DNA of 64,000 bases from Paenibacillus sp. UNC499MF (GCF_900107975.1 NZ_FNVF01000006.1:1-64000); one strand, 5' to 3'. Positions 33,201 through 43,156 are shown, counted from the stretch's first letter. Notes: a model not told the origin generated them from the sequence alone. Numbers and translations are program-made.

Positions 33201-36200
33201 TCAGCGACGGCAGCGGGGGGACCGACTCGGCTGCCGTTACGGTAACGATAACGCCGGTCAACGATCCCCCCGTCGCTTCGGATACCGCGCTGACCACAGC
33301 GGAAGATACGCCGGTAAGCGGCGCGGTCACGGCTGCGGATGCGGACAGGGATTCTTTAACCTATACGGTAAGAGCACCCGCGTCGAACGGAGCCGTCACT
33401 TTAAATCCCGACGGGACATTTACTTATGTTCCGGTGCCGGATTTCAACGGAACCGATTCGTTTGTCGTCGAGGTGAGCGACGGCAAAGGCGGTTCGGCCG
33501 TCTCCAATGTGACCGTGACGGTGACGCCGGTCAACGATCCCCCCGTGCCGGAATCGCTGACGCTTACCACGCCCGAGGATACGGCGGTAAGCGGTCAGGT
33601 CACGGCTGCGGACGCGGATGGAGATCCTTTGACTTTCGCTTTGGGGACGGCTCCTCTAAACGGGACGGCAACGGTGGCGGCGGACGGGTCTTATACCTAC
33701 ACGCCTGCGCTTAATTTTAACGGTACGGACAGTTTTACGGTGGCCGTAAGCGACGGGAGCGGAGGGACCGCGGAAGCTGTCGTCACGATTATTGTGTCAC
33801 CGGTCAACGATTCTCCGGTGACGGCGGATGCGGCGGTGACCACACCGGAGGACACTCCCTTGAGCGGCTCCGTAACCGCAGCGGATGCGGACGGGGACGC
33901 CCTGAGCTATGTGCTCGGAACGCTTCCCACGCACGGCACGGTATCGCTTCTCTCTGACGGAACCTACACGTATACGCCGGACCCCGATTTTAGCGGCACG
34001 GACAGCTTCACCGTCGTCGTCAGCGACGGGCGGGGAGGCTCGGCGATTTCCAACGTGACGGTGACGGTCACTCCTGTGAACGATCCGCCCGCCGCCTCGG
34101 ACAGGGCGGACGTCACCCTGGAAGACACGCCGGTAAGCGGTCAGGTGACTGCGTCGGACGTGGACGGCGACGCGCTGACCTTCAGTCTGGGCGCGCCTCC
34201 GGCTAACGGAACCGCCGTAATATCGGCCGACGGCACTTACACCTATACGCCGGACCCGGATTTTAACGGAACGGACAGCTTCACGGTGACCGTGAGTGAC
34301 GGCAGCGGCGGAACGGCGACTTCGACGGTAACGGTCGTGGTGGAACCGGTCAACGATCCGCCTGTCACTTCCGATGTGACGCTGACGACGCCGGAAGATA
34401 CGCCGGTCAGCGGAGCTGTCGTCGCGGCGGACGCGGACGGGGATGTACTCGCCTTCACCGTGGAGGCTTCCCCGGGGCACGGAACAGTTACGCTCAATAC
34501 GGACGGAACGTTTGTCTATACTCCCGGACCGGACTTTAACGGGACCGATTCTTTTGTAGTCGGCGTCAGCGACGGAAACGGCGGGAGGGCTTTGTCGAGC
34601 GTGACGGTGACGGTTACCCCCGTGAACGATCCTCCCGTTGCGGAAGATTTTGCGGATGTGACCCCGGAAGATATTCCAGTAACGGGCCAGGTTACGGCTG
34701 CGGATACGGACGGCGATCCGCTTACGTTTGCCATCGATACGCAGCCTGCCAACGGAACGGCGGTCATTACCGCAGCGGGTACGTTTACGTATACGCCAAA
34801 TCCGGACTTTAACGGAATCGACAGCTTTACCGTGACCGTCAGCGACGGAAACGGCGGCACGGACACCGCTGTCGTTACGATTACCGTCACCCCGGTGAAC
34901 GATGCGCCCGTGACGGCGGATCTGAATCTGACCACTTCCGAAGATACCCCGCTTGCGGGAGCGGTAACGGCTTCGGATGCGGATGGGGACGCGCTTCAAT
35001 TTGTTCTGGGCACGGGTCCGGTAAACGGCAGCGTAACGGTTGCGGCCGACGGCACGTTCACCTATATTCCCGCCCCGGATTTTAACGGCACGGACAGCTT
35101 TACCGTCGTCGTCAACGACGGCAACGGAGGCTCGGCCATTTCGAACGTGACGGTTACGGTCACGCCCGTGAACGATCCTCCGGTCGCGTTGAATGAAGCT
35201 GTTTTCACATTGGAGGACACCTCTGTCCAAGGACGGGTCGGAGCGACCGATGCGGACGGGGAAGCGCTGACGTTCGCTCTGGGAACGCCGCCTCTCAACG
35301 GGACGGCGGCGGTGGGAGCGGACGGCGTCTATACCTATACGCCTGCGCTTAATTTTAACGGCACGGACAGCTTTACGGTACTCGTCAGCGACGGCAGCGG
35401 AGGAACCGCCGAAGCGCAGGTGACGGTGCAGGTTGCTCCCGTAAACGACGCGCCTGTTACGACAGACGTGGCACTGACGACCCCGGAAGATACACCTGCG
35501 GGCGGAACCGTGACGGCAACGGACGTGGACGGAGATACGCCAACTTATACGCTGGCGGCGCCCCCTTCTAACGGCACGGCGGTTGTGAATACGGACGGAT
35601 CGTTCCTGTATACGCCCTTTCCCGATTTTAACGGAACCGATACGTTTGCCGTGCTGGTCAGCGACGGTAACGGAGGAACCGCCATCTCCGGCGTGACCGT
35701 GACGGTCACCCCGGTGAATGATCCGCCCGCAGCGGAAAACGCCGCATTGGTAACGCCGGAAGACACTCCGGTGAGCGGTCAAGTGACGGCAACGGATGCG
35801 GACGGGGACGCTTTAACGTTCGCGCTTGGCACGCCACCCGCTAACGGTACGGCGGCGGTTACTCCGGCGGGTGCCTTTACGTACACGCCCGCAGCGGATT
35901 ATAACGGCACGGACACGTTCACGGTCATCGTCAGCGACGGCAACGGGGGAACGGCGGAAGCGGCCGTTACCGTTACGGTGACACCGGTCAACGATGCACC
36001 GGTCACGGCGGATCTGGCTCTGACGACGCCGGAAGATACGCCGCTTACCGGAACGGTAACAGCTACGGATGCGGACGGAGATTCCCTTACGTTTCTGCTC
36101 GGAACCGTTCCGACGAACGGAACTGTTGCCGTCTTGCAGGACGGAACGTTCACGTATACGCCGGCACCCGATTTTAACGGTTTGGACAGTTTCACGGTTG

Positions 36201-39200
36201 TGGTTAACGACGGCAGCGGCGGGTCGGCGATTTCAAATGTGACCGTTACGGTGACGCCGGTGAACGATTCACCCGTGGCGAATGATGTATCGGATCGTAC
36301 GGCGGAGGATACCCCGACCAACGGTCAGATTACCGCCGCCGATCCAGACGGAGATCCGTTGACGTACAGCCTTGCGGCGCCCCCGGCGAACGGAACGGCA
36401 GTCGTGGGACCGGACGGTTCCTACACGTATACGCCGGCACCCGATTTCAACGGCACTGACAGCTTTACGGTACTCGTCAGCGACGGCAGCGGAGGAACGG
36501 ATACCGCCGTGGTGACGGTAGAGGTCACGCCGGTGAACGACCCGCCTTTTGCACCCCCGCAAAATTTGAGCACACCCGAAGACACAGTGCTTTTCGGACT
36601 TATCGGGGCGATTGACCCGGACGGCGATCCGCTTACGTATACGGTGATCGTTTCGCCGGAAAACGGCGTTTTCACGGTAAACCCGGACGGGACGTTCTCT
36701 TACACGCCCGGTTTGAACTTCAACGGCACGGATACGGTGGCCGTACGGATCGACGACGGAAACGGAGGTTCCGGGATTTCTGTCCTGAACCTGACGGTTC
36801 TGCCTGTCAATGACCCGCCTGCTGCGGAAAATACGTCTGTTTCGGTACCGCAGGATTCTTCCGTGACCGGCCGGATCGTGGCGACCGATGTGGATGGAGA
36901 TACGCTCTCATACATCGCTTCGACTCCTCCGGCGAACGGTTCGGTCGTCATTGGAGCGGGCGGTTCCTTCACCTACACGCCGAACCCGGGATTCAGCGGA
37001 ACGGACACCTTCGTCATCCAAGTAAGCGACGGAAACGGCGGAACGAATACGGCGGAGGTTGCGGTAACGGTAATCCCGACGCTTAATCCCGAATTAGGCA
37101 ATGACGCCTCCGTTACGACGCCCGAGGATACGCCGCTCAGCGGAGCGGTCACGGGAAATCCGCCTCCGGGAAACACGCTGGTTTTCATCCTGGAGGGGGT
37201 TCCCGGCAATGGCAGTGCGTCAGTAAACCCCGACGGGACGTTCACCTATACGCCGAATCCCGATTTTAACGGAACCGATTCGTTTACGGTCCGGGTGACT
37301 TCGAGTCCGGGCGGGCAGATCGATTATTCGCTCGTTACCGTGACGGTGACGCCTGTCAATGACGCTCCCGTTGCGGCGGATATGCAGGTGACGACCCCCG
37401 AAGACATTGCGTACAGCGGGAAAATAACCGCTCAGGACGCGGACGGCGACGCGCTGGCCTATTCGATAAGTACAGCTCCCTTGAACGGGACGGCGTCTGT
37501 GGGGGACGACGGAACGTTCACGTATACGCCGAACGCCGATTTCAACGGCACCGACAGTTTTGCGATCCTCGTCGATGACGGAAACGGGGGTACGGACACG
37601 TCCGTGGTAACCGTGACGGTTCTGCCGGTGAACGATGTGCCGGTTCTGTCCAACGCATCCGTCACCATTCCGGAAGATACGTCCGTTACAGGGACCTTGA
37701 CGGCAGTCGACGGAGACAACGATACTCTGACGTTTACACTGCTTACGTCCCCCGTGTACGGAACCGCAGTCGTTTCGGCGGACGGGACCTTTACGTATAC
37801 GCCGATTCCGGATTTCAACGGAACGGATTCGTTTACGGTTCAGGTTGACGACGGAAACGGCGGCACGGCGGTCGCGAACATAACGGTGACGGTGACGCCG
37901 GTGAACGATCCGCCGGCGGCGGCCGATGTAAGCGACGTGACGCCGGAAGACACGCCCGTAAGCGGCCAGGTTCCGGCGGCCGATGTGGACGGCGACGCGC
38001 TGACGTTCGCGCTGGGGACGCCGCCGGCAAACGGCACGGCGGTCGTGACGACGGCCGGCGCATACACGTACACGCCCAACCCGGACTTCAACGGCACCGA
38101 CAGCTTCACCGTAACGGTGAGCGACGGCAGCGGCGGCACGGACACGGCAACGGTCACGATTACGGTGACGCCGGTGAACGACGCGCCGGTGACGGAGGAT
38201 CTGTCGCTGAGTACGCCGGAGGATACGCCGCTTGCCGGCGCGGTAACCGCCACGGATGCGGACGGCGACGCGCTGACGTACGTGCTCGGCACGCCGCCGT
38301 CCCACGGAACGGCGGCGGTGGCGGCCGACGGCACGTTCACGTATACGCCGGCGCCGGACTTTAACGGGCTCGACAGCTTTACGGTCGTCGTGAACGACGG
38401 GGCCGGAGGGTTCGCCATCTCGCATGTCACCGTAACGGTCACGCCGGTGAACGATGCGCCGGTGGCGGCCGGGCAGGTCGATTACACGGCGGAGGATACG
38501 CCGGTGACGGGGCAGGTGACGGCCACGGACGTGGACGGCGACGCGCTGACGTTTGCGCTGGGAACGCCTCCGGCAAACGGAACGGCCGTGGTGGCGGCGG
38601 ACGGCACGTACACGTACACGCCGAACCCGGACTTCAGCGGCACGGACAGCTTTACCGTGACGGTGAGCGACGGCAGCGGCGGGACCGCGACCGCGACGGT
38701 CACGGTCAACGTGGCGCCGGTGAACGATCCGCCGGTGACGGCCGACGTGGCGCTGACGACGGCGGAGGATACGCCGGCGGCGGGGCAGGTGACGGCCACG
38801 GACGCGGACGGCGATGCGCTGACGTACGTGCTGGCGGCGGGACCCGGACACGGCAGCGTGCTGCTGAACGCCGACGGGACGTTCACGTACACGCCGGCGG
38901 CCGATTTCAACGGCACGGACAGCTTCAGCGTGACGGTGAGCGACGGCAGCGGCGGGACGGCGGTGTCGCACGTGACGGTAACGGTGACGCCGGTCAACGA
39001 CGCGCCGGTGGCCGCCGATGTCAGCGACGTGACGCCGGAAGACACGCCGGTGACGGGTCAGATCACGGCCACGGACGTGGACGGCGACGCGCTGACGTAC
39101 GCGTTGGGGACGCCGCCGGCAAACGGAACGGCCGTGGTGACGGCAGGCGGGACGTATACGTACACGCCGAACCCGGACTTTAACGGCACCGACAGCTTTA

Positions 39201-42200
39201 CGGTGACGGTGAGCGACGGTAACGGCGGAACGGCAACGGCAGCCGTAACGGTGACGGTGACGCCGGTCAACGACGCGCCGGTGACGGCGGATCTGGCGCT
39301 GAGTACGCCGGAGGATACACCGCTTGCCGGTGCGGTGGCAGCCACAGATGCGGACGGCGACGCGCTGACGTTCGTGCTCGGCACATTTCCGAGCCACGGA
39401 ACGGCGGCGGTCTCGGCGGACGGAAGTTTTGTGTATACGCCGGGGACGGATTTCAACGGGACCGATTCTTTTACGGTCGTAGTGGACGACGGACGGGGAG
39501 GCTCGGCGATTTCAAACGTTACGATAACGGTGACGCCGGTCAACGACGCGCCCGTGGCGGCCGGGCAGACGGATTACACGGCGGAAGATACGCCGGTATC
39601 GGGGCAGATTGCGGCCTTTGACGCCGACGGCGACACGCTGACTTTCACACTGGGCACGCCGCCGGTGAACGGATCGGTGCTGCTCGGAGCGGACGGAGCT
39701 TACATCTATACGCCGAATCCCGATTACCATGGGACGGATAGTTTTACGGCCGTTATCGCCGACGGACAGGGCGGCACGGCCGAAGTGCCGGTAGTAATTG
39801 TCGTCACTCCGCAAAACGATCCGCCCGTCGCGGAAGACCTTTATACGGCCACATTCGAAGATACGCCGCTTACCGGCACGGTTGCCGCATCGGATGCGGA
39901 CGGCGACACGCTGACGTTTGCGCTGGCGCTGCAAGCTTCGAACGGAATCGCTTCGGTGACGGCTGCCGGCGCATTCAGCTACACGCCGAATGCGAATTTC
40001 AACGGGATCGACAGTTTTACCGTAACCGTCAGTGACGGCGCTGGAGGAACGGACAGCGCGGTCGTGACCGTAACGGTCGTTCCCGTCAACGATGCGCCCA
40101 TTCTCGGTACGCTTAATGAGACGACCCCCGAAGATACCGTTCTGAACGGACAGATTACGGCGGCCGACCCGGATGGCGATCCCGTTGTATATGCTCTTGC
40201 CGCACAGGCTGTCAACGGGACAGCCGCGGTAAATGCCGACGGATCGTACACGTATACGCCGAATCTTAATTTTAACGGCATGGACTTTTTTGTGGTGACG
40301 GCTTCGGACGATCAGGGCGGAGTCACATCGGCAATCGTAAACGTAATGGTCACGCCTGTTAACGACCCGCCTTTCGCGGCTCCGCTGGCCCTTGCTACCC
40401 AGGAGGATACGCCCGTATCCGGCACGATTTCGGCGTATGATCCGGAAGGCGATCCTCTTGTATACACCGTCAATACGGCGCCCGGGAACGGGACGGTGAT
40501 TTTAAATGCGGACGGAAGCTTCATCTATACCCCCGTTCCGGATTTTAACGGGACGGACGGTTTTACCGTCCTCGTGAGCGATAATCATGGAGCCGGGTTC
40601 GTTTCGGACATCACCGTGACGGTGCTGCCCGTCAACGATCCGCCGCAGGTCAGCGACGTGTCGGAATCCACGTTTATGAACCGGCCTGTCAGCGGAACGA
40701 TCGATGCGGCCGATATCGACAGCGGCGTTCTCACTTACGCGCTGGACACACCGCCTGCAAACGGTACGGCGGCTGTAGGTCCCGGAAACACGTACACGTA
40801 TGTGCCGAATCCGGATTTTATCGGAACTGATTTTTTCCGTGTCAGAGTCACAGACGAATCAGGCGCTTCAGGGACAGCGACGATTACCGTCGAAGTGTCA
40901 CCGGTTTTTGTGGGCTCCGCGAGCGAAACGATCCTGACGACGCTGCAAAATACGCCGGTTACCGGCACAGTCCCACTCGTCCCGGAAGTTTCGGCGGTCT
41001 ATCAGGTGAGCACACCGCCCCCGAACGGTACGGTAACGGTAAATGCCGGCGGAAGCTTCACGTATGTGCCGAACCCGAGTTTCACGGGCGGCGATTCGTT
41101 CGTCCTTACGGAATCGGGCACCCTGCAGACGGTTTTGGTCCGTATCGTCGTCCTGCCAATAAATCAGGCCCCGGTGGTCCAAGATGTCCAAAGCTCCACG
41201 ACCAGGAATACGCCGGTATCCGGAGTGGTAGCGGCGGCCGATCCGGAAGGGCGGGCACTCTTTTACGAGCTGAATTCCCTGCCGGTCAACGGGACGGCAT
41301 CGGTCGGTGCGGACGGGACATTCACGTACACGCCTAACCGTAACTTCACGGGAACGGATTCTTTCACGGTCCGTGTAAGAGATGCGGATGGGGCCGTCAG
41401 CATCGCGTCGGTCATCGTAACTACCGCATTCACCAATTTACCGCCGGTTGCGGACGATGCTTCCTATTCCACACCGGAGGATACGACGGTTTACGGGAAG
41501 CTGTCCGCCGCCGATCCGGATGCGGATTCCATCGGCTTTAGGGTCGCAAAGCCGCCTGCACACGGCACGGTAGAGCTTGATTTGGACGGAAGCTTCCGTT
41601 ATACGCCCTATTCGGGATTTGCGGGGAACGATGCTTTTGGAGTAGAAGTGACGGATACTTACGGGGCGTTCACCGTTTTGGAAGTGTCGGTAACGGTACT
41701 GCCCGTCAACGAACAGCCGGTAGCCGGAAATATTGAACTCGGTACCCGTGAAGGGGAGCCGGTAACCGGGCGGATCCCAGCCGCCGATCCGGAAGGCGGG
41801 CAGCTCCTCTTCGAACTGCTGGGCGCCCCTTCCCACGGAACGGCCGTGATCCGTCCGGACGGAACGTTTACGTATACGCCGTTCGAGGGCTTTACGGGAA
41901 CGGATGTGTTTACGGTGGTCGTCACAAGCCTCCGCACAGGCGAAAAAACATTCGCGGCTGTCCGAATTACCGTTAATCCGTCGGAAATTCTTCCGTCCAA
42001 CCGCCCTCCCGCGGTAGCGGATCAGTATTTCGCCACCTTTGCGGACACTCCGCTCGACGGGCAGCTGCATGGAGCCGATCCCGACAACGATCCGCTGCGG
42101 TTCGAGCTTCTGCTGCCGCCGGAATCGGGAAAAGTCAGCGTCGGGGCCGGAGGCAGGTTTATTTACGTGCCGGACCCGGGCTTTACGGGAAGCGACCGGT

Positions 42201-42586
42201 TTACGGTCCTTATCCGTGACGGCAGAGGAGGCATTTCCATCGCGCTGGTTACGATTACGGTCGAAAGGAAAGATGAGGGGGGCGGTAACGGCGAGCCTGT
42301 GCCCGATACGCTGACGGCGCGCGGCGAAACCCGGACGACTTCCATGAATACGCCTGTTCAGGGCAGGGTCCGGGCCTTGAGCAGGCTGGGACTGCCGTTG
42401 ACGTATTCCTTAAAAAATCCGGCCAAACAAGGAAATTCCACGGTGGGCGCAGACGGAATCTGGACGTACAATCCCGGCCGGAACTTTACGGGCATAGATG
42501 TTTTCATTATCGAGATCGCAAACAACCGCGGAGACCTTACCGAAGCCGTTATTACGATTATTGTGGAACCTCAGGTCGAGGAATAG
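30212..42586 (+). CDS. Giant DUF11/cadherin-like tandem-repeat protein (4,124 aa)
   Basis: One uninterrupted frame of 4,124 codons starting at TTG, with AAAGGAGGG seven bases before it. Residues 1-330 form a Ser/Thr/Asn-rich N-terminal domain (MPFINRYSVTTNGAITFTG) that I recognise from Bacillus cereus-group DUF11 proteins. Residues 338-465 are a DUF11-type beta-sandwich (VTKEASKTTAYINEVITYKI). From about 472 to the end are 40 cadherin-like repeats of about 91 residues with the cores PEDTPVSG, DADGDALT, DGTFTYTP, FNGTDSFTV and VTPVNDPP; the DADGD acidic motif is a likely Ca2+ site. There is no signal peptide, membrane helix, LPXTG motif or S-layer domain visible. A role as surface or spore-associated adhesin is plausible, but the export route is unexplained. 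It is monocistronic. Confidence 0.9.
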   Translation: MPFINRYSVTTNGAITFTGNTLGLSKANNTNAPGTAHSIGTFTTVNTTLRDGTYPLGTTSDYRLNSSSAILVLPAQSTVLYAELIWGGSYNLGGENVASVLNNTVSLTNSAGVFTVTPDTATASVNTTRYFYVRSANVTSLVQSGGGGTYTVGKVPGTQGDSENSTNHAGWTLAVIYQNATLPSRNMTVFVGNEMVDTPSSTTSAVVSGFSTPTSGPLSGRLLVSAQEGDSPLTGDQMQFGPTAADLTPIYGPNNPVSNFFCSQINNDSGLLDTTGTFGDRNHPTGSVISGGRQGWDITNVDVSSKLVNSQTSANIRGTTSGDVYLINALALQVNINAPVISVTKEASKTTAYINEVITYKITITNSGNATANTLTLKDLQPAGTTFLAGSVTVNGTAQVSANPYTGISLGNLANSQTIVVQFQSRVTTRPTDSPQFADQATVTYQFQSVIGGTVFNGTAASSVVTVAAGNYPPTASNVTGTIPEDTSFTGQIPASDPESAALAYTVGSPPAHGTVALNANGTFTYVPNPNFNGTDSFSVTVSDGSGGTANSLVTIRVTPVNDPPVAQNLSLTTLEDTSLSGKVAAADADGDTLTFSLAAPPANGTIVFGPTGVFTYTPNLNYNGQDSFAYSVSDGNGGTAAGSVTITVTPVNDAPVAANVNLTTAEDTPVSGAVPATDVDGDSLTYTLAAPVTHGSVTLNANGTFVYTPGLNFNGKDSFAVRVSDGKGGSAVANVTIVVTPVNDPPVAAGGSVVTPEDTPVSGKITASDADGDALTYSLGAAPLHGTVVLAADGSYTYTPLANFNGTDSFTVVVSDGSGGTAAASVQVTVTPVNDAPVTSDLALTTAEDTPVTGTVTAADADGDALTYVLGTLPTHGTAVLGPGGILTYTPLANFNGTDSFNVVVNDGKGGSAISHIVVTVTPVNDPPAAQDASVVTPEDTPVSGRVLASDVDRDALTFALGTPPVNGTAVVGPDGSYTYTPAPDYNGTDFFTVIVSDGSGGTDSAAVTVTITPVNDPPVASDTALTTAEDTPVSGAVTAADADRDSLTYTVRAPASNGAVTLNPDGTFTYVPVPDFNGTDSFVVEVSDGKGGSAVSNVTVTVTPVNDPPVPESLTLTTPEDTAVSGQVTAADADGDPLTFALGTAPLNGTATVAADGSYTYTPALNFNGTDSFTVAVSDGSGGTAEAVVTIIVSPVNDSPVTADAAVTTPEDTPLSGSVTAADADGDALSYVLGTLPTHGTVSLLSDGTYTYTPDPDFSGTDSFTVVVSDGRGGSAISNVTVTVTPVNDPPAASDRADVTLEDTPVSGQVTASDVDGDALTFSLGAPPANGTAVISADGTYTYTPDPDFNGTDSFTVTVSDGSGGTATSTVTVVVEPVNDPPVTSDVTLTTPEDTPVSGAVVAADADGDVLAFTVEASPGHGTVTLNTDGTFVYTPGPDFNGTDSFVVGVSDGNGGRALSSVTVTVTPVNDPPVAEDFADVTPEDIPVTGQVTAADTDGDPLTFAIDTQPANGTAVITAAGTFTYTPNPDFNGIDSFTVTVSDGNGGTDTAVVTITVTPVNDAPVTADLNLTTSEDTPLAGAVTASDADGDALQFVLGTGPVNGSVTVAADGTFTYIPAPDFNGTDSFTVVVNDGNGGSAISNVTVTVTPVNDPPVALNEAVFTLEDTSVQGRVGATDADGEALTFALGTPPLNGTAAVGADGVYTYTPALNFNGTDSFTVLVSDGSGGTAEAQVTVQVAPVNDAPVTTDVALTTPEDTPAGGTVTATDVDGDTPTYTLAAPPSNGTAVVNTDGSFLYTPFPDFNGTDTFAVLVSDGNGGTAISGVTVTVTPVNDPPAAENAALVTPEDTPVSGQVTATDADGDALTFALGTPPANGTAAVTPAGAFTYTPAADYNGTDTFTVIVSDGNGGTAEAAVTVTVTPVNDAPVTADLALTTPEDTPLTGTVTATDADGDSLTFLLGTVPTNGTVAVLQDGTFTYTPAPDFNGLDSFTVVVNDGSGGSAISNVTVTVTPVNDSPVANDVSDRTAEDTPTNGQITAADPDGDPLTYSLAAPPANGTAVVGPDGSYTYTPAPDFNGTDSFTVLVSDGSGGTDTAVVTVEVTPVNDPPFAPPQNLSTPEDTVLFGLIGAIDPDGDPLTYTVIVSPENGVFTVNPDGTFSYTPGLNFNGTDTVAVRIDDGNGGSGISVLNLTVLPVNDPPAAENTSVSVPQDSSVTGRIVATDVDGDTLSYIASTPPANGSVVIGAGGSFTYTPNPGFSGTDTFVIQVSDGNGGTNTAEVAVTVIPTLNPELGNDASVTTPEDTPLSGAVTGNPPPGNTLVFILEGVPGNGSASVNPDGTFTYTPNPDFNGTDSFTVRVTSSPGGQIDYSLVTVTVTPVNDAPVAADMQVTTPEDIAYSGKITAQDADGDALAYSISTAPLNGTASVGDDGTFTYTPNADFNGTDSFAILVDDGNGGTDTSVVTVTVLPVNDVPVLSNASVTIPEDTSVTGTLTAVDGDNDTLTFTLLTSPVYGTAVVSADGTFTYTPIPDFNGTDSFTVQVDDGNGGTAVANITVTVTPVNDPPAAADVSDVTPEDTPVSGQVPAADVDGDALTFALGTPPANGTAVVTTAGAYTYTPNPDFNGTDSFTVTVSDGSGGTDTATVTITVTPVNDAPVTEDLSLSTPEDTPLAGAVTATDADGDALTYVLGTPPSHGTAAVAADGTFTYTPAPDFNGLDSFTVVVNDGAGGFAISHVTVTVTPVNDAPVAAGQVDYTAEDTPVTGQVTATDVDGDALTFALGTPPANGTAVVAADGTYTYTPNPDFSGTDSFTVTVSDGSGGTATATVTVNVAPVNDPPVTADVALTTAEDTPAAGQVTATDADGDALTYVLAAGPGHGSVLLNADGTFTYTPAADFNGTDSFSVTVSDGSGGTAVSHVTVTVTPVNDAPVAADVSDVTPEDTPVTGQITATDVDGDALTYALGTPPANGTAVVTAGGTYTYTPNPDFNGTDSFTVTVSDGNGGTATAAVTVTVTPVNDAPVTADLALSTPEDTPLAGAVAATDADGDALTFVLGTFPSHGTAAVSADGSFVYTPGTDFNGTDSFTVVVDDGRGGSAISNVTITVTPVNDAPVAAGQTDYTAEDTPVSGQIAAFDADGDTLTFTLGTPPVNGSVLLGADGAYIYTPNPDYHGTDSFTAVIADGQGGTAEVPVVIVVTPQNDPPVAEDLYTATFEDTPLTGTVAASDADGDTLTFALALQASNGIASVTAAGAFSYTPNANFNGIDSFTVTVSDGAGGTDSAVVTVTVVPVNDAPILGTLNETTPEDTVLNGQITAADPDGDPVVYALAAQAVNGTAAVNADGSYTYTPNLNFNGMDFFVVTASDDQGGVTSAIVNVMVTPVNDPPFAAPLALATQEDTPVSGTISAYDPEGDPLVYTVNTAPGNGTVILNADGSFIYTPVPDFNGTDGFTVLVSDNHGAGFVSDITVTVLPVNDPPQVSDVSESTFMNRPVSGTIDAADIDSGVLTYALDTPPANGTAAVGPGNTYTYVPNPDFIGTDFFRVRVTDESGASGTATITVEVSPVFVGSASETILTTLQNTPVTGTVPLVPEVSAVYQVSTPPPNGTVTVNAGGSFTYVPNPSFTGGDSFVLTESGTLQTVLVRIVVLPINQAPVVQDVQSSTTRNTPVSGVVAAADPEGRALFYELNSLPVNGTASVGADGTFTYTPNRNFTGTDSFTVRVRDADGAVSIASVIVTTAFTNLPPVADDASYSTPEDTTVYGKLSAADPDADSIGFRVAKPPAHGTVELDLDGSFRYTPYSGFAGNDAFGVEVTDTYGAFTVLEVSVTVLPVNEQPVAGNIELGTREGEPVTGRIPAADPEGGQLLFELLGAPSHGTAVIRPDGTFTYTPFEGFTGTDVFTVVVTSLRTGEKTFAAVRITVNPSEILPSNRPPAVADQYFATFADTPLDGQLHGADPDNDPLRFELLLPPESGKVSVGAGGRFIYVPDPGFTGSDRFTVLIRDGRGGISIALVTITVERKDEGGGNGEPVPDTLTARGETRTTSMNTPVQGRVRALSRLGLPLTYSLKNPAKQGNSTVGADGIWTYNPGRNFTGIDVFIIEIANNRGDLTEAVITIIVEPQVEE
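31627..42583 (+). repeat. 40 tandem coding repeats, 273-bp unit
   Basis: I aligned 40 units by their VNDPP/VNDAP junctions. From repeat 3 to repeat 30 two subtypes mostly alternate. Odd units end in DGxGGSAISNV-type strands with SHG/GHG/THG in the middle; even units end in DGSGGTAxxxV with ANG/LNG in the middle. The real period is therefore 182 residues (546 bases). Repeats 34-40 are the most divergent and lack PEDTP in several cases. Confidence 0.9.
37916..39640 (+). repeat. Recently duplicated four-repeat block inside the giant gene
   Basis: Repeats 24, 25 and 26 are strikingly like 28, 29 and 30: repeats 24 and 28 share AADVSDVTPEDTPV, 26 and 30 share VAAGQxDYTAEDTPV, and 25 and 29 share DLxLSTPEDTPLAGAV. 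The offset is exactly 1,092 bases (four units). Codon use here is heavier in GCG, ACG, GTG and CTG than in the flanking repeats. Confidence 0.75.
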
Positions 42587-42619
42587 AGGAGCAGGCGGCA
42601 CGTATGCGAGGAGAACACT

Positions 42620-42650
42620 TGAAGGGGACGATACAATCGTCCTCTTTTTT
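42620..42650 (+). terminator. Intrinsic terminator after the giant gene
   Basis: An AGGGGACGAT/ATCGTCCTCT stem with a short loop and six T residues, 35 bases beyond the stop codon. Confidence 0.9.
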
Positions 42651-43156
42651 GTGCGGAGAGGTGAATGGACGGGAAGCGGTCAATTGGTTTATGCTGTGAA
42701 AAGAGTTTCCGGTCTTCGCTGCGAGGGATGCTGCCGGATTCATCCGGATGAATCCGCTACTGCCGGATACGTCCGGATACGATACCGGAACGCGGGCGGA
42801 GCGGTTCTTTCGTGTTTTTCAAAAACGATTCGGCTCAAAAACATTAATCCGCAGCTTGGGCTTCCGGCTGCTGCATAACCGGGCGATCCGGGAAATCTGT
42901 TCAAGCGCCGCCTGCTTTTTGAAGAAATGGGTTTTCGACGACCGGCATCCGGCTTATTGAAGATTGTGTTCGCAAAAGTAAACGCTCCGGCCGCTGTTTC
43001 GCTGTCGCGGTTCAGGGATGTTAGGTTACGGCGGAACCGGAAAAACGGCGGGCTGGGTGCCGGAATGCCGGCGAAAGATAAAGACAATTACGGAATCACT
43101 TTTAAATACAAGAAGGCAAGGGTTAACTTCTAACGAATTAAACGGGGGACACAAAT
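42651..43156. other. Intergenic region, no gene supported
   Basis: It contains clustered TCCGGAT/ATCCGGA palindromic words (about 42734-42790) and several open frames without ribosome sites whose translations resemble no protein. GGGGGA at about 43144 belongs to hrpB. No promoter hexamer pair was convincing. Confidence 0.45.

Noticed and set aside
33797-35782. 661-codon and (37220-39397) 725-codon minus-strand frames inside the giant gene
   Set aside because: They are mirror images of the coding repeats: Arg/His/Gly-rich translations produced by the 273-base repeat read backwards, without ribosome sites.
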